Shown here one piece after another: positions 1 to 5,745 of a DNA stretch of 6,309 nt; position 1 is the stretch's first letter; every line of letters begins with the position of its first letter. Source of the stretch: Gemmatimonadota bacterium (lineage in GTDB: Bacteria; Gemmatimonadota; Gemmatimonadetes; Gemmatimonadales; GWC2-71-9). The notes beneath the pieces are model-generated. The model saw nothing but the letters and a program-made list of their open reading frames with translations, searched no databases and was not told where the DNA came from. A program made the translations under genes and the position numbers. The stretch is taken from assembly GCA_017889745.1 (NCBI GenBank), contig JAGGAG010000145.1, positions 1 through 6,309 on the forward strand, given 5' to 3'.

Positions 1-1
1 C

Positions 2-1336
2 ATGGACGCAATGCGCGGCCTCGGGATCAAGGACCAGGTGCTGGTCGAGGCCGGTCTCGCGGTGCAGCGCGACGACGGCCGGATCCACGCCCGCTTTCGT
101 GACCGTCTCCTGTTCCCGATACACGACATCCGGGGGCGAGCGGTGGGCTTCGGTGGCCGGATCCTCGGACCGGGTGAACCGAAATACCTCAACTCGCCCG
201 AGACGCCGATCTTCCACAAGGGCCGGCAGCTCTACAACCTGCACCACGCCAAGCAGGCGATCCGGCAGGAGCAGGTGGTCATTGTCGTCGAGGGCTATTT
301 CGACGTGCTCCGGCTCGTGCTCGCGGCCATCGACCACGTGGTGGCACCGCTCGGCACGGCGTTGACGCCGGAACAGGCGGCGTTGCTCAAGCGGGTGGCA
401 CCCGCCGCCATCCTGCTCTACGACAGCGACTCGGCGGGGCTGCGCGCCACCTTCCGTGCGGGCGATGAGCTTCTGCGGCACGGCGCCCGGGTCCGCGTTG
501 CGACGCTGCCGCCCGGCGAGGATCCCGATACCATCGTGCAGAAGGGTGGTGCCGCCGCGCTCGCGCCCATCCTGCGGGATGCCATCGACGTGCTCGAGCG
601 GAAGATCCTCGAGCTCGACCGGCGCGGCTGGTTCCGGGATGTGGAGCACCGCCGCGAGGCGCTCGACAAGCTGCTGCCCACGGTGCGCGCGGCCACAGAC
701 CCGATCACTCGTGAACTCTACCTGGGCCTCGTCGCGGAGCGGTCGGGCGTGAGCCGCGACGTGCTCGAGCGCGAGTTGCTGTCGGGACCGACTCCTGCCG
801 CCGGTGCGGCGCCCGAGCCGGGTCCGCCGCGTGACGCACAACCCCGCCTGCGGAAACGCGGCAACCCCGGAGAGCGCACCATGCTGCGCCTCCTGCTGGC
901 ACATCCGGACTTGGTGGCACGTGCGCGGGGCGAAGTGCAGCTGGACTGGCTGCGCGATCCGCTGGTGACCGAGGTATTCAGCGCCCTGCTGGAGGGCACG
1001 CCCGTGTCGGAGTTGTTCCAGCGGCTGAGCCCCGACGCCGCGAGCCTGTCGCAGGAGCTGCTCAACGCCGAGGACACCGCCGGCCTCGATGCCGACGCGA
1101 CCTACGCTGAGGCGCTTCTCGATCTCGAGGCGCGGCCGATGCTCGCCGCGTACCACGCGCTCCGGGCCTCGCGCGCCGACGATGCCGCGGGTGCCGAGGC
1201 ACTGGAATCCCGCCGCCTCGTGCTGAAGCGGGAGCTCGCGGCGAAGTACCCGAAACAATGGAAGCAGTACATCATGCGCACCAGGACCACGGGCAGGCTC
1301 GGCCCGCGGCCGCCAAGGAGATCGAATGCATCCTGA
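2..1336 (+). CDS. dnaG: DNA primase DnaG, partial (N-terminus outside window)
   Basis: Primase makes the short RNA primers that start Okazaki fragments, working with the replicative helicase DnaB. The visible 444 residues begin inside the catalytic core. RFRDRLLFPI at residues 31-40 and KYLNSPET at 61-68 match core motifs that in E. coli DnaG lie roughly 170 residues from the N-terminus, so the CHC2 zinc-binding domain and the first part of the core are missing. The frame is open at the edge, so the ATG at position 2 is most likely an internal Met. The TOPRIM metal site is intact: VEGYFD at 96-101 (catalytic Glu97), DSDSAG at 141-146 (Asp141, Asp143) and EDPDT at 173-177. A Pro/Gly/Ala-rich linker at about 261-288 leads to a helical C-terminal region (about 290-420) in the position of the DnaB-interacting domain. 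The last residues overlap the ribosome-binding site and start of the next gene. Identification is firm; only the left end is unknown. Confidence 0.96.
   Translation: MDAMRGLGIKDQVLVEAGLAVQRDDGRIHARFRDRLLFPIHDIRGRAVGFGGRILGPGEPKYLNSPETPIFHKGRQLYNLHHAKQAIRQEQVVIVVEGYFDVLRLVLAAIDHVVAPLGTALTPEQAALLKRVAPAAILLYDSDSAGLRATFRAGDELLRHGARVRVATLPPGEDPDTIVQKGGAAALAPILRDAIDVLERKILELDRRGWFRDVEHRREALDKLLPTVRAATDPITRELYLGLVAERSGVSRDVLERELLSGPTPAAGAAPEPGPPRDAQPRLRKRGNPGERTMLRLLLAHPDLVARARGEVQLDWLRDPLVTEVFSALLEGTPVSELFQRLSPDAASLSQELLNAEDTAGLDADATYAEALLDLEARPMLAAYHALRASRADDAAGAEALESRRLVLKRELAAKYPKQWKQYIMRTRTTGRLGPRPPRRSNAS
1315..1320 (+). promoter_or_regulatory. Ribosome-binding site of the zinc-ribbon gene
   Basis: AAGGAG lies 5 bases before the ATG at 1326 and is inside the end of dnaG. 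It is the strongest Shine-Dalgarno match in the window and fixes the start of the downstream gene. It means the final dnaG codons also serve as the initiation region of the next gene. Confidence 0.75.
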
Positions 1337-2048
1337 TCTGGAAAAGCTCCTGGACCTCCAGTCCAAGGACCTCGCCCTCAAGGCAGTGGACACCGCGCTC
1401 GCGGAGGTCCTGGACGCGGAACTCGCGCTCGACGACCGCCTCAAGCGTGCCGAGCGGGACGTGGAGACGACGACACGCTCCGCCGCCGACACGGCGGCGC
1501 GCCGGGACGAGCTCATGCGGCGGGTGGAGGAGTACAAGCTGCAGCAGCAGCGGCGGCAGCAGAGGCTCGACCAGGTCAAGAACATGAAGGAGGCCAATGC
1601 GGTCACGGCGGAGATCGACCTGGGCCGCCAGCTCCTGGCACGGGAGGAAGGCGAGTGGCTGCAAGTGGCCGAGGAACTGGGTCGGCTCGACTCGCGACAG
1701 GCCGCGGCGGAACAGGTCCTGGCCGAGGCCCGCGCGGCCCAGGAGAACGAGCGCAGCGCGTTGAGCGCCAGGCGCGCGCAACTGCAGGCGGAGCGGGGCG
1801 TGGCGTTCGCGGCCCGGAGCGAGAGTGCGGCCCGGCTCGATCGGCCACTGCGCACGCGGTACGACCGGCTGCACAACTCGAAGTCGTCGAACGCGCTCGT
1901 GCCCCTGAGCGGGTTCTCCTGCAGCGTCTGCTTCACGGCGGTGCCCATCAGCCGCCGCGCCCACATCCGCGACCGGCTCCTCATCGAGGGCTGCGAGGTG
2001 TGCGGGGCAATCCTCTACCTGCCCGCGCCGGTCGAAGGGACGGCATGA
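1326..2048 (+). CDS. Coiled-coil protein with C4-type zinc ribbon (COG1579 / CdsZ-like)
   Basis: This 240-residue protein has the two-part build of the COG1579 family, which includes chlamydial CT398/CdsZ and Helicobacter HP0958/FlgZ. Residues about 1-185 are charged and heptad-like, rich in Glu, Arg, Gln, Ala and Leu, and predicted to form a long helical hairpin. The segment VKNMKEANAVTAEID at 84-98 is the family's typical turn-region motif. A C-terminal zinc ribbon follows, with CSVC (Cys199, Cys202) and CEVC (Cys223, Cys226) separated by a basic IRDRLLI stretch, then the usual hydrophobic end GAILYLP. There is no signal peptide or membrane segment, so it is probably cytoplasmic. Members are described as nucleic-acid-binding or secretion/flagellar chaperones; its role here is unknown. 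It overlaps dnaG by 11 bases and shares ATGA with recJ. A DNA- or RNA-related role is suggested by its neighbours but not shown. Confidence 0.88.
   Translation: MHPDLEKLLDLQSKDLALKAVDTALAEVLDAELALDDRLKRAERDVETTTRSAADTAARRDELMRRVEEYKLQQQRRQQRLDQVKNMKEANAVTAEIDLGRQLLAREEGEWLQVAEELGRLDSRQAAAEQVLAEARAAQENERSALSARRAQLQAERGVAFAARSESAARLDRPLRTRYDRLHNSKSSNALVPLSGFSCSVCFTAVPISRRAHIRDRLLIEGCEVCGAILYLPAPVEGTA
2035..2040 (+). promoter_or_regulatory. Ribosome-binding site of recJ
   Basis: AAGGGA ends 4 bases before the ATG at 2045. Together with the ATGA overlap with the preceding stop codon it supports 2045 as the recJ start, although the same frame stays open about 390 bases further upstream. Confidence 0.6.
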
Positions 2049-3790
2049 CGGCGCTGGGCACCGGATCCTTGCCGGTAACGCCGCACCTCGCACCGCGGTG
2101 GGTAGTGGCGCCGCCGCCGGCGCCCGAACTGGTGTCCGCCCTCGCCAGTGCCACGAACCTGCCGCGACCTCTCGCGGCGCTGCTGGTGCAGCGCGGCTTC
2201 ACGTCGGTCGATGCCGCGCGGGACTTCCTCCGGCCCTCCCTCGACCGGCTCACCGATCCGCTCCGGCTCAGGCACATGGATCGCGCGGTGGACGCCATCA
2301 TCGCGGCGGTGCAGAGCGGCACCGTTATCGCGGTCAATGGCGACTACGACGTGGACGGCCAGTGTTCCACCGCGATCCTGGTCCGCACGCTGCGCGTTGC
2401 CGGTGCGAAGGTGGTGCCGTTCATTCCGCACCGGCTGCGCGACGGCTACGACTTCGGGCCCGCCGGCCTCGCGGCGGCGGAATCGGCGGGGGCGGGCCTG
2501 ATCATCACGTGCGACAGCGGCATCAACGCGCACGAGACGGTGCGGCAGGCGGAGGCCCGCGATATCCGGGTGGTGGTGACCGACCATCATCTTCCGGGAC
2601 CGGTGCTTCCCCCGGCCACTGCGGTCGTGAATCCCCAGCGTCCCGACGACGACTCGGGGCTCGGCATGCTCTGTGGCGCAGGCATCGCCTGGATGATGGT
2701 CCGGGCGCTTGTCCCGCGCCTGGGCCTGCCGGAGCACTTTCCGCTGCACCTGCTCGACCTGGTCGCGCTGGCGACGGTGGCCGACGTGGTGCCCCTCGTG
2801 GGCGAGAACCGGATCATCGTACGGCACGGGCTCCGGCTCATGAGCGACACGAAGTGGGCCGGGCTGCGCGCGCTGCTCAACACCACGAAGCTGCTGGGCA
2901 AGGAACTCCGCGCCGGGCAGATGGGCTTCATCGTCGGGCCCCGGCTCAATGCCGCCGGCCGCGTCGGCGAGCCGATGGAAGGGCTGCGGCTCCTGCTCAC
3001 CGACGATCCGCAGGAAGCGGCGGCGATCGCGGCGCGCCTCGAGGTGCTCAATACCGAGCGGCAGGCGCTCGACCAGCAGATGCTCGACGAAGCCCTGACA
3101 CAGGTGGACGAACAGGGTGGCGTGCTGGCGTCCGGCCTCGTGCTCGCCGGCAACGCGTGGCATCCCGGCGTCGTCGGCATCGTCGCCTCGCGCGTGGTGG
3201 AGCGTTTCGGACGGCCCACCTTTCTCGTGGCTTTCGAGGGCGAGACCGGACGCGCCAGCGGGCGCAGTATCTCCCGGTTCGACCTGCACGCCGCCCTGGT
3301 GCAGTGCGGCGACCTGCTGGAGCGGTTCGGTGGACACCAGATGGCAGCTGGCCTCACCATCCGGCGGGACCGGCTGGAGGCATTCCGTGAGCGTTTCAAC
3401 GGACTTGTCGCGGGCCAGCTCTCGCCGGACGAACTCGGCCCCGAGCAGCGCGTGGACATCGAGCTTCCGCTCGCCGAGGCGACGGACGACCTCGAACGGC
3501 TCGGCCGGCATCTCGAGCCGACTGGCGCAGGAAACCCGGGTCCGGTGTTCGGGGTCCGCGGGGTGCGTTTCGCGCAGAGGCGCCGGGTGGGCAATGGCCA
3601 CCTGAAGGGCGTGCTGGAGGAAGGAAGCGCCCGGCTCGCCTGCATCGGGTTCAGCTGGGCTGATCGCGTGCCGTGGCTCGGCGATTCTCCGGTGGACGTG
3701 GCGTTCCGCCTCGAGAGCGATGACTGGAACGGGGCGCCGTCGCTGCAGGCCAAGCTGGTGGCCGTGACACCGTCGGGGCCCCGCCCCTGA
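2045..3790 (+). CDS. recJ: Single-stranded-DNA-specific 5'-3' exonuclease RecJ
   Basis: RecJ degrades single-stranded DNA 5' to 3' in recombinational repair (RecFOR pathway), mismatch repair and stalled-fork processing, using divalent metals. The 581-residue length matches the family (E. coli 577). The DHH motifs are in order: motif I GDYDVDG at 99-105 (Asp100, Asp102, Asp104), motif II ITCDSGIN at 154-161 (Asp157), motif III VVTDHHLPG at 177-185 (Asp180, His181, His182), and motif IV with Asp238 and ATVADVVPL (Asp247). The DHHA1 part contains GPRLNAAGR at 298-306, WHPGVVGIVASR at 372-383, SGRS at 405-408 and LLERFGGHQMAAGLT at 424-438. The C-terminal segment from about 465 fits the OB-fold domain; GAGNPGP at 494-500 is typical. 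The start at 2045 is preferred because of its ribosome-binding site, the ATGA overlap with the zinc-ribbon gene, and a normal length; 130 further in-frame codons upstream are a shadow of that gene. Motif I has Cys107 where Thr is usual. Confidence 0.96.
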   Translation: MTALGTGSLPVTPHLAPRWVVAPPPAPELVSALASATNLPRPLAALLVQRGFTSVDAARDFLRPSLDRLTDPLRLRHMDRAVDAIIAAVQSGTVIAVNGDYDVDGQCSTAILVRTLRVAGAKVVPFIPHRLRDGYDFGPAGLAAAESAGAGLIITCDSGINAHETVRQAEARDIRVVVTDHHLPGPVLPPATAVVNPQRPDDDSGLGMLCGAGIAWMMVRALVPRLGLPEHFPLHLLDLVALATVADVVPLVGENRIIVRHGLRLMSDTKWAGLRALLNTTKLLGKELRAGQMGFIVGPRLNAAGRVGEPMEGLRLLLTDDPQEAAAIAARLEVLNTERQALDQQMLDEALTQVDEQGGVLASGLVLAGNAWHPGVVGIVASRVVERFGRPTFLVAFEGETGRASGRSISRFDLHAALVQCGDLLERFGGHQMAAGLTIRRDRLEAFRERFNGLVAGQLSPDELGPEQRVDIELPLAEATDDLERLGRHLEPTGAGNPGPVFGVRGVRFAQRRRVGNGHLKGVLEEGSARLACIGFSWADRVPWLGDSPVDVAFRLESDDWNGAPSLQAKLVAVTPSGPRP

Positions 3791-4305
3791 GGATCATCGC
3801 CGGCCGCTTCGGTGGCCGCCGGCTGAGCGCCCCGGCCGACCCGCGTGTGCGGCCCACCGCCGACCGCGTGCGCGAGGCGTGGATGAGCATCCTCTCCGAC
3901 GCACTGCCGGGTGCGCGGGTGCTCGACCTCTTTGCCGGCAGCGGCGCCCTCGGGCTGGAGGCCCTCTCGCGCGGGGCCGCCTCGGTCGATTTCGTCGACA
4001 TCGCGCCGCGCTCCATCGCGGCGCTCAAGAGCAACATCGACTCGCTCGGGGTCGGCGAGGTGGCCAGGGTCCACCGGGCCGACGCCCTGCGCTTCGCGGC
4101 GCGCCTGGCGCCGCTGTCGTACGATGTCGCGTTCGCCGATCCGCCGTACACGATCGGCACGGCCGCGACAGACCTGGTGCGGTCCTTCCGCGAAACCCCG
4201 TTTGCCCGCATCCTGGCGGTGGAGCATGCGTCGGACACGGATCCGGGCGGCGACCAGTCCCGGCGCTACGGCGACACGACCATTACCTTCTGCTACGCCC
4301 CATGA
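3787..4305 (+). CDS. rsmD: 16S rRNA (guanine966-N2)-methyltransferase RsmD
   Basis: RsmD methylates G966 of 16S rRNA in the small-subunit head using S-adenosylmethionine. From the proposed CTG start the protein has 172 residues. The N-terminus RIIAGRFGGRRL (2-13) and VRPTADRVREAW (21-32) are the family's opening motifs; LDLFAGSGALGLEALSRGA (46-64) is the SAM-binding motif I, DIAP (71-74) the acidic loop, and ADPPY (117-121) the catalytic DPPY motif of amino-group methyltransferases. The first ATG/GTG/TTG in this frame near the gene is GTG at 3847, which would remove the conserved RIIAG segment. The CTG at 3787 encodes the position where homologues have Met (MRIIAG or MRVISG type) and overlaps the recJ stop as CTGA. 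A short G run at 3775-3778 is the only weak Shine-Dalgarno candidate, so reinitiation after recJ is likely. The gene ends in an ATGA overlap with coaD. Function is firm; the start codon is inferred. Confidence 0.92.
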   Translation: MRIIAGRFGGRRLSAPADPRVRPTADRVREAWMSILSDALPGARVLDLFAGSGALGLEALSRGAASVDFVDIAPRSIAALKSNIDSLGVGEVARVHRADALRFAARLAPLSYDVAFADPPYTIGTAATDLVRSFRETPFARILAVEHASDTDPGGDQSRRYGDTTITFCYAP

Positions 4306-4805
4306 CACGTCTCGCGATCTATCCCGGCTCATTCGACCCGCCGACGCGCGGCCACGAGGATCTCGCGCGCCGGAGCCTGGCGCTGTGTGATCGCCTCATC
4401 GTGGCCATCGCGACCAACTCCTCGAAGCAGCCGCTGTTCAGTGTCGAGGAACGCCTGGAGCTGCTCCGGGCAGCCGTGGGATCCGACCCGCGGGTCAGCT
4501 TCGAGCAGTTCGACGGCCTCCTCGCCGATTTTGCCCGGAAGATGGGTGCCCGCCTGGTGGTCCGGGGGCTGCGCGCGGTAAGCGACTTCGAGTACGAGTT
4601 CCAGATGGCGCTCATGAACCGCCAGCTCTATCCCGAGCTGGAGACGGTCTTCCTGGTGCCGTCGGTCGACATCACCTACCTGAGCTCGAGCCTGGTGCGG
4701 GAGGTGGCCCGGCACGGTGGGGACGTGAGCGGCCTGGTGCATCCCTCCGTGGCCGAGGCGCTGCGACGGCGATTTGCCCGGCCCCCTGCGCCCACCGGGG
4801 CCTGA
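4302..4805 (+). CDS. coaD: Pantetheine-phosphate adenylyltransferase CoaD
   Basis: CoaD transfers AMP from ATP to 4'-phosphopantetheine, giving dephospho-CoA and pyrophosphate, the penultimate step of coenzyme A synthesis in the cytoplasm. The 167 residues match the usual length of about 160. IYPGSFDPPTRGHEDL at 6-21 carries the nucleotidyltransferase TxGH signature (Thr15, His18). FDGLLADFA at 70-78, VVRGLRAVSDFEYE at 86-99 and the C-terminal YLSSSLVREVA at 126-136 (ISSTxxR-type ATP-binding motif) are also in place. The start shares ATGA with the rsmD stop and has no clear Shine-Dalgarno of its own, so translation probably depends on rsmD; an rsmD-coaD pair is common in bacteria. The last about ten residues (RPPAPTGA) form a GC-rich tail of low complexity. 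Nothing essential is missing. Confidence 0.96.
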   Translation: MTRLAIYPGSFDPPTRGHEDLARRSLALCDRLIVAIATNSSKQPLFSVEERLELLRAAVGSDPRVSFEQFDGLLADFARKMGARLVVRGLRAVSDFEYEFQMALMNRQLYPELETVFLVPSVDITYLSSSLVREVARHGGDVSGLVHPSVAEALRRRFARPPAPTGA

Positions 4806-4880
4806 CCCTCCCGCCGTGCCGGTTCCACGTTCATATTGACCCCTCCGCCCGTTGCGTGGCGGGATTACCCCGGAGATGCC
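4806..4880 (+). promoter_or_regulatory. Spacer between coaD and the STAS gene; possible promoter
   Basis: This is the only clear non-coding gap between complete genes in the window (75 bases). Its middle holds a small AT-rich patch, TTCATATTGAC at 4830-4840, that stands out from the GC-rich surroundings. CATATT matches 4 of 6 bases of a sigma-70 -10 box, but no good -35 box sits at the right distance. A promoter for the signalling genes would fit here, but the sequence does not prove it. Confidence 0.2.
4872..4875 (+). promoter_or_regulatory. Ribosome-binding site that decides the STAS start
   Basis: GGAG lies 5 bases before the ATG at 4881. It favours that start over the in-frame TTG at 4836, which has no Shine-Dalgarno sequence and would add a Pro-rich extension outside the STAS fold. 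Confidence 0.55.
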
Positions 4881-5216
4881 ATGGGCCTGTCGGACACGAA
4901 GAGTGCAAACGGCGTGATGGTGGTGCGGGTGGAAGGCCAGCTCGTCGTGGGGAACCGCAACGAGCTGAAGGAACACCTGCACCGGCTGCTCGAAAAGGGC
5001 GAGAGGCGCTTCCTCATCGACTTCGCGCAGACCGGCTACATCGACTCGTCCGGGCTGGGCGCCCTCGTGCTGCTGGGTCGCAAGGTTCGCGAGGAGGGCG
5101 GCGACCTCCGGCTGTCGGGGCTCAACGAGGATCTGCGTTCGCTCTTCGAACTGACGAAGCTCGACACGCTGTTCGCCATCAGCGAAACGCCCGACCAGGC
5201 CCTCGCCACCTTCTGA
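4881..5216 (+). CDS. STAS-domain protein, anti-anti-sigma factor type (RsbV/SpoIIAA family)
   Basis: A single-domain STAS protein of 111 residues, the normal size for RsbV/SpoIIAA-type antagonists. These bind an anti-sigma kinase when unphosphorylated, releasing its target, and are inactivated when the kinase phosphorylates a conserved serine. VVRVEGQLVVGNRNELKEHL (14-33) forms the first strand and helix region. FLIDFAQTGYIDSSGLGALV (44-63) contains the switch motif Asp55-Ser56-Ser57-Gly58; by alignment with SpoIIAA Ser58, Ser56 is the expected phosphorylation site. GGDLRLSGLNEDLRSLFELT (73-92) and the C-terminal LDTLFAI complete the fold. The ATPase gene follows 2 bases after the stop, which supports a kinase-antagonist pair. 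The usual annotation is anti-sigma factor antagonist, but no sigma factor lies nearby and the real target may be different. Family is firm; the output is unknown. Confidence 0.9.
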   Translation: MGLSDTKSANGVMVVRVEGQLVVGNRNELKEHLHRLLEKGERRFLIDFAQTGYIDSSGLGALVLLGRKVREEGGDLRLSGLNEDLRSLFELTKLDTLFAISETPDQALATF

Positions 5217-5218
5217 CC

Positions 5219-5695
5219 ATGACCGCCCCTCACACGCACCCGCTCCGGCTCTGTGTCCGCCGCACGCCAGTTCCGGGCGAGATGCGCGTGGTGCAGCGGG
5301 TGGCATTGAAGGTGCCGAGCAAGGTGGACTGCATCGAGGAGGCCGTGGCGGTGCTGACGCGGCATTGCCTCTCGGGTGCGGAAGCGTCGTCCCGAGTGCA
5401 GTTCCGCCTCCAGGTTGCCCTGTCCGACGCGCTTGCGAACGCCATTGTCCGGGGCAATCGGGAGGACGCGGACAAGCAGGTGTATGTGCAGGTCGACCTG
5501 CATCCTGATGCCGTCAACATCCACGTCACCGACGAGGGCGACGGTTTCGATCACGCGAGCGCGGCCGAGACGCTCGACCCCGGATCACTCGACAGTCCGA
5601 GCGGCCGCGGCCTGTTCCTCATCCGGCACATGGTGGACGACGTCCACTTCAACACCCAAGGCAACTCCATCTGCATGACGCTGCGCCGCCGGTAA
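5219..5695 (+). CDS. ATP-binding anti-sigma-type serine kinase (RsbW/SpoIIAB-like HATPase)
   Basis: This 158-residue protein is a stand-alone GHKL ATPase of the HATPase_c_2 group. Such proteins hold a target (classically a sigma factor) and phosphorylate a STAS partner, here presumably the gene just upstream. Residues 28-40 (VALKVPSKVDCIE) give the first strand and helix; the N-box is LQVALSDALANAIVRGN at 64-80 with Mg-binding Asn74; the ATP-binding G1 box is DEGDGFD at 105-111; the G2 box is SPSGRGLFLIRHMVDDV at 126-142. In SpoIIAB/RsbW the N-box reads SEAxTNAxxHG; here the Glu is Asp70 and the His is Arg78. The ATG at 5219 follows the STAS stop by 2 bases but lacks a Shine-Dalgarno; an in-frame ATG at 5282 would give 137 residues and still keep the whole fold, so the first 21 residues are uncertain. 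Translational coupling favours 5219. Confidence 0.88.
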   Translation: MTAPHTHPLRLCVRRTPVPGEMRVVQRVALKVPSKVDCIEEAVAVLTRHCLSGAEASSRVQFRLQVALSDALANAIVRGNREDADKQVYVQVDLHPDAVNIHVTDEGDGFDHASAAETLDPGSLDSPSGRGLFLIRHMVDDVHFNTQGNSICMTLRRR

Positions 5696-5745
5696 GGCGG
5701 CTCGACGAAGTCCTCGGGGGGCTTTCGCGCCTCTCCGGATTGCGG

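Noticed and set aside
1541..1565. CAG/CGG-rich short repeat
   Set aside because: It encodes a Gln/Arg stretch of the coiled coil (KLQQQRRQQR) and is too short and irregular to be a separate repeat element.
1655..2044. 130-codon upstream extension of recJ
   Set aside because: It lies wholly inside the zinc-ribbon gene in another frame, is Arg/Gly/Pro-rich, and would make RecJ much longer than its family; ATG 2045 has a ribosome-binding site.
2015..3601. Long minus-strand open frame (528 codons) opposite recJ
   Set aside because: It mirrors recJ codons in GC-rich DNA, is rich in Arg, His and Pro, and shows no recognisable motif, while the + strand encodes complete RecJ motifs.
2587..4332. Minus-strand open frame of 581 codons across recJ and rsmD
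   Set aside because: Low-complexity Ser/Arg/Pro composition, no domain, crosses two well-identified genes; a high-GC shadow.
4780..4802. Inverted repeat GGCCCC / GGGGCC at the end of coaD, as a terminator
   Set aside because: The stem is only 6 pairs with an 11-base loop, it lies in coding sequence and has no T tract; expected by chance at this GC content.
4836..4880. TTG start at 4836 for the STAS protein
   Set aside because: No Shine-Dalgarno before it and the added residues lie outside the STAS fold; ATG 4881 has GGAG at the right distance.
4329..5306. Minus-strand open frame of 325 codons opposite coaD and the STAS gene
   Set aside because: No family resemblance, and it covers three + strand genes with clear motifs.
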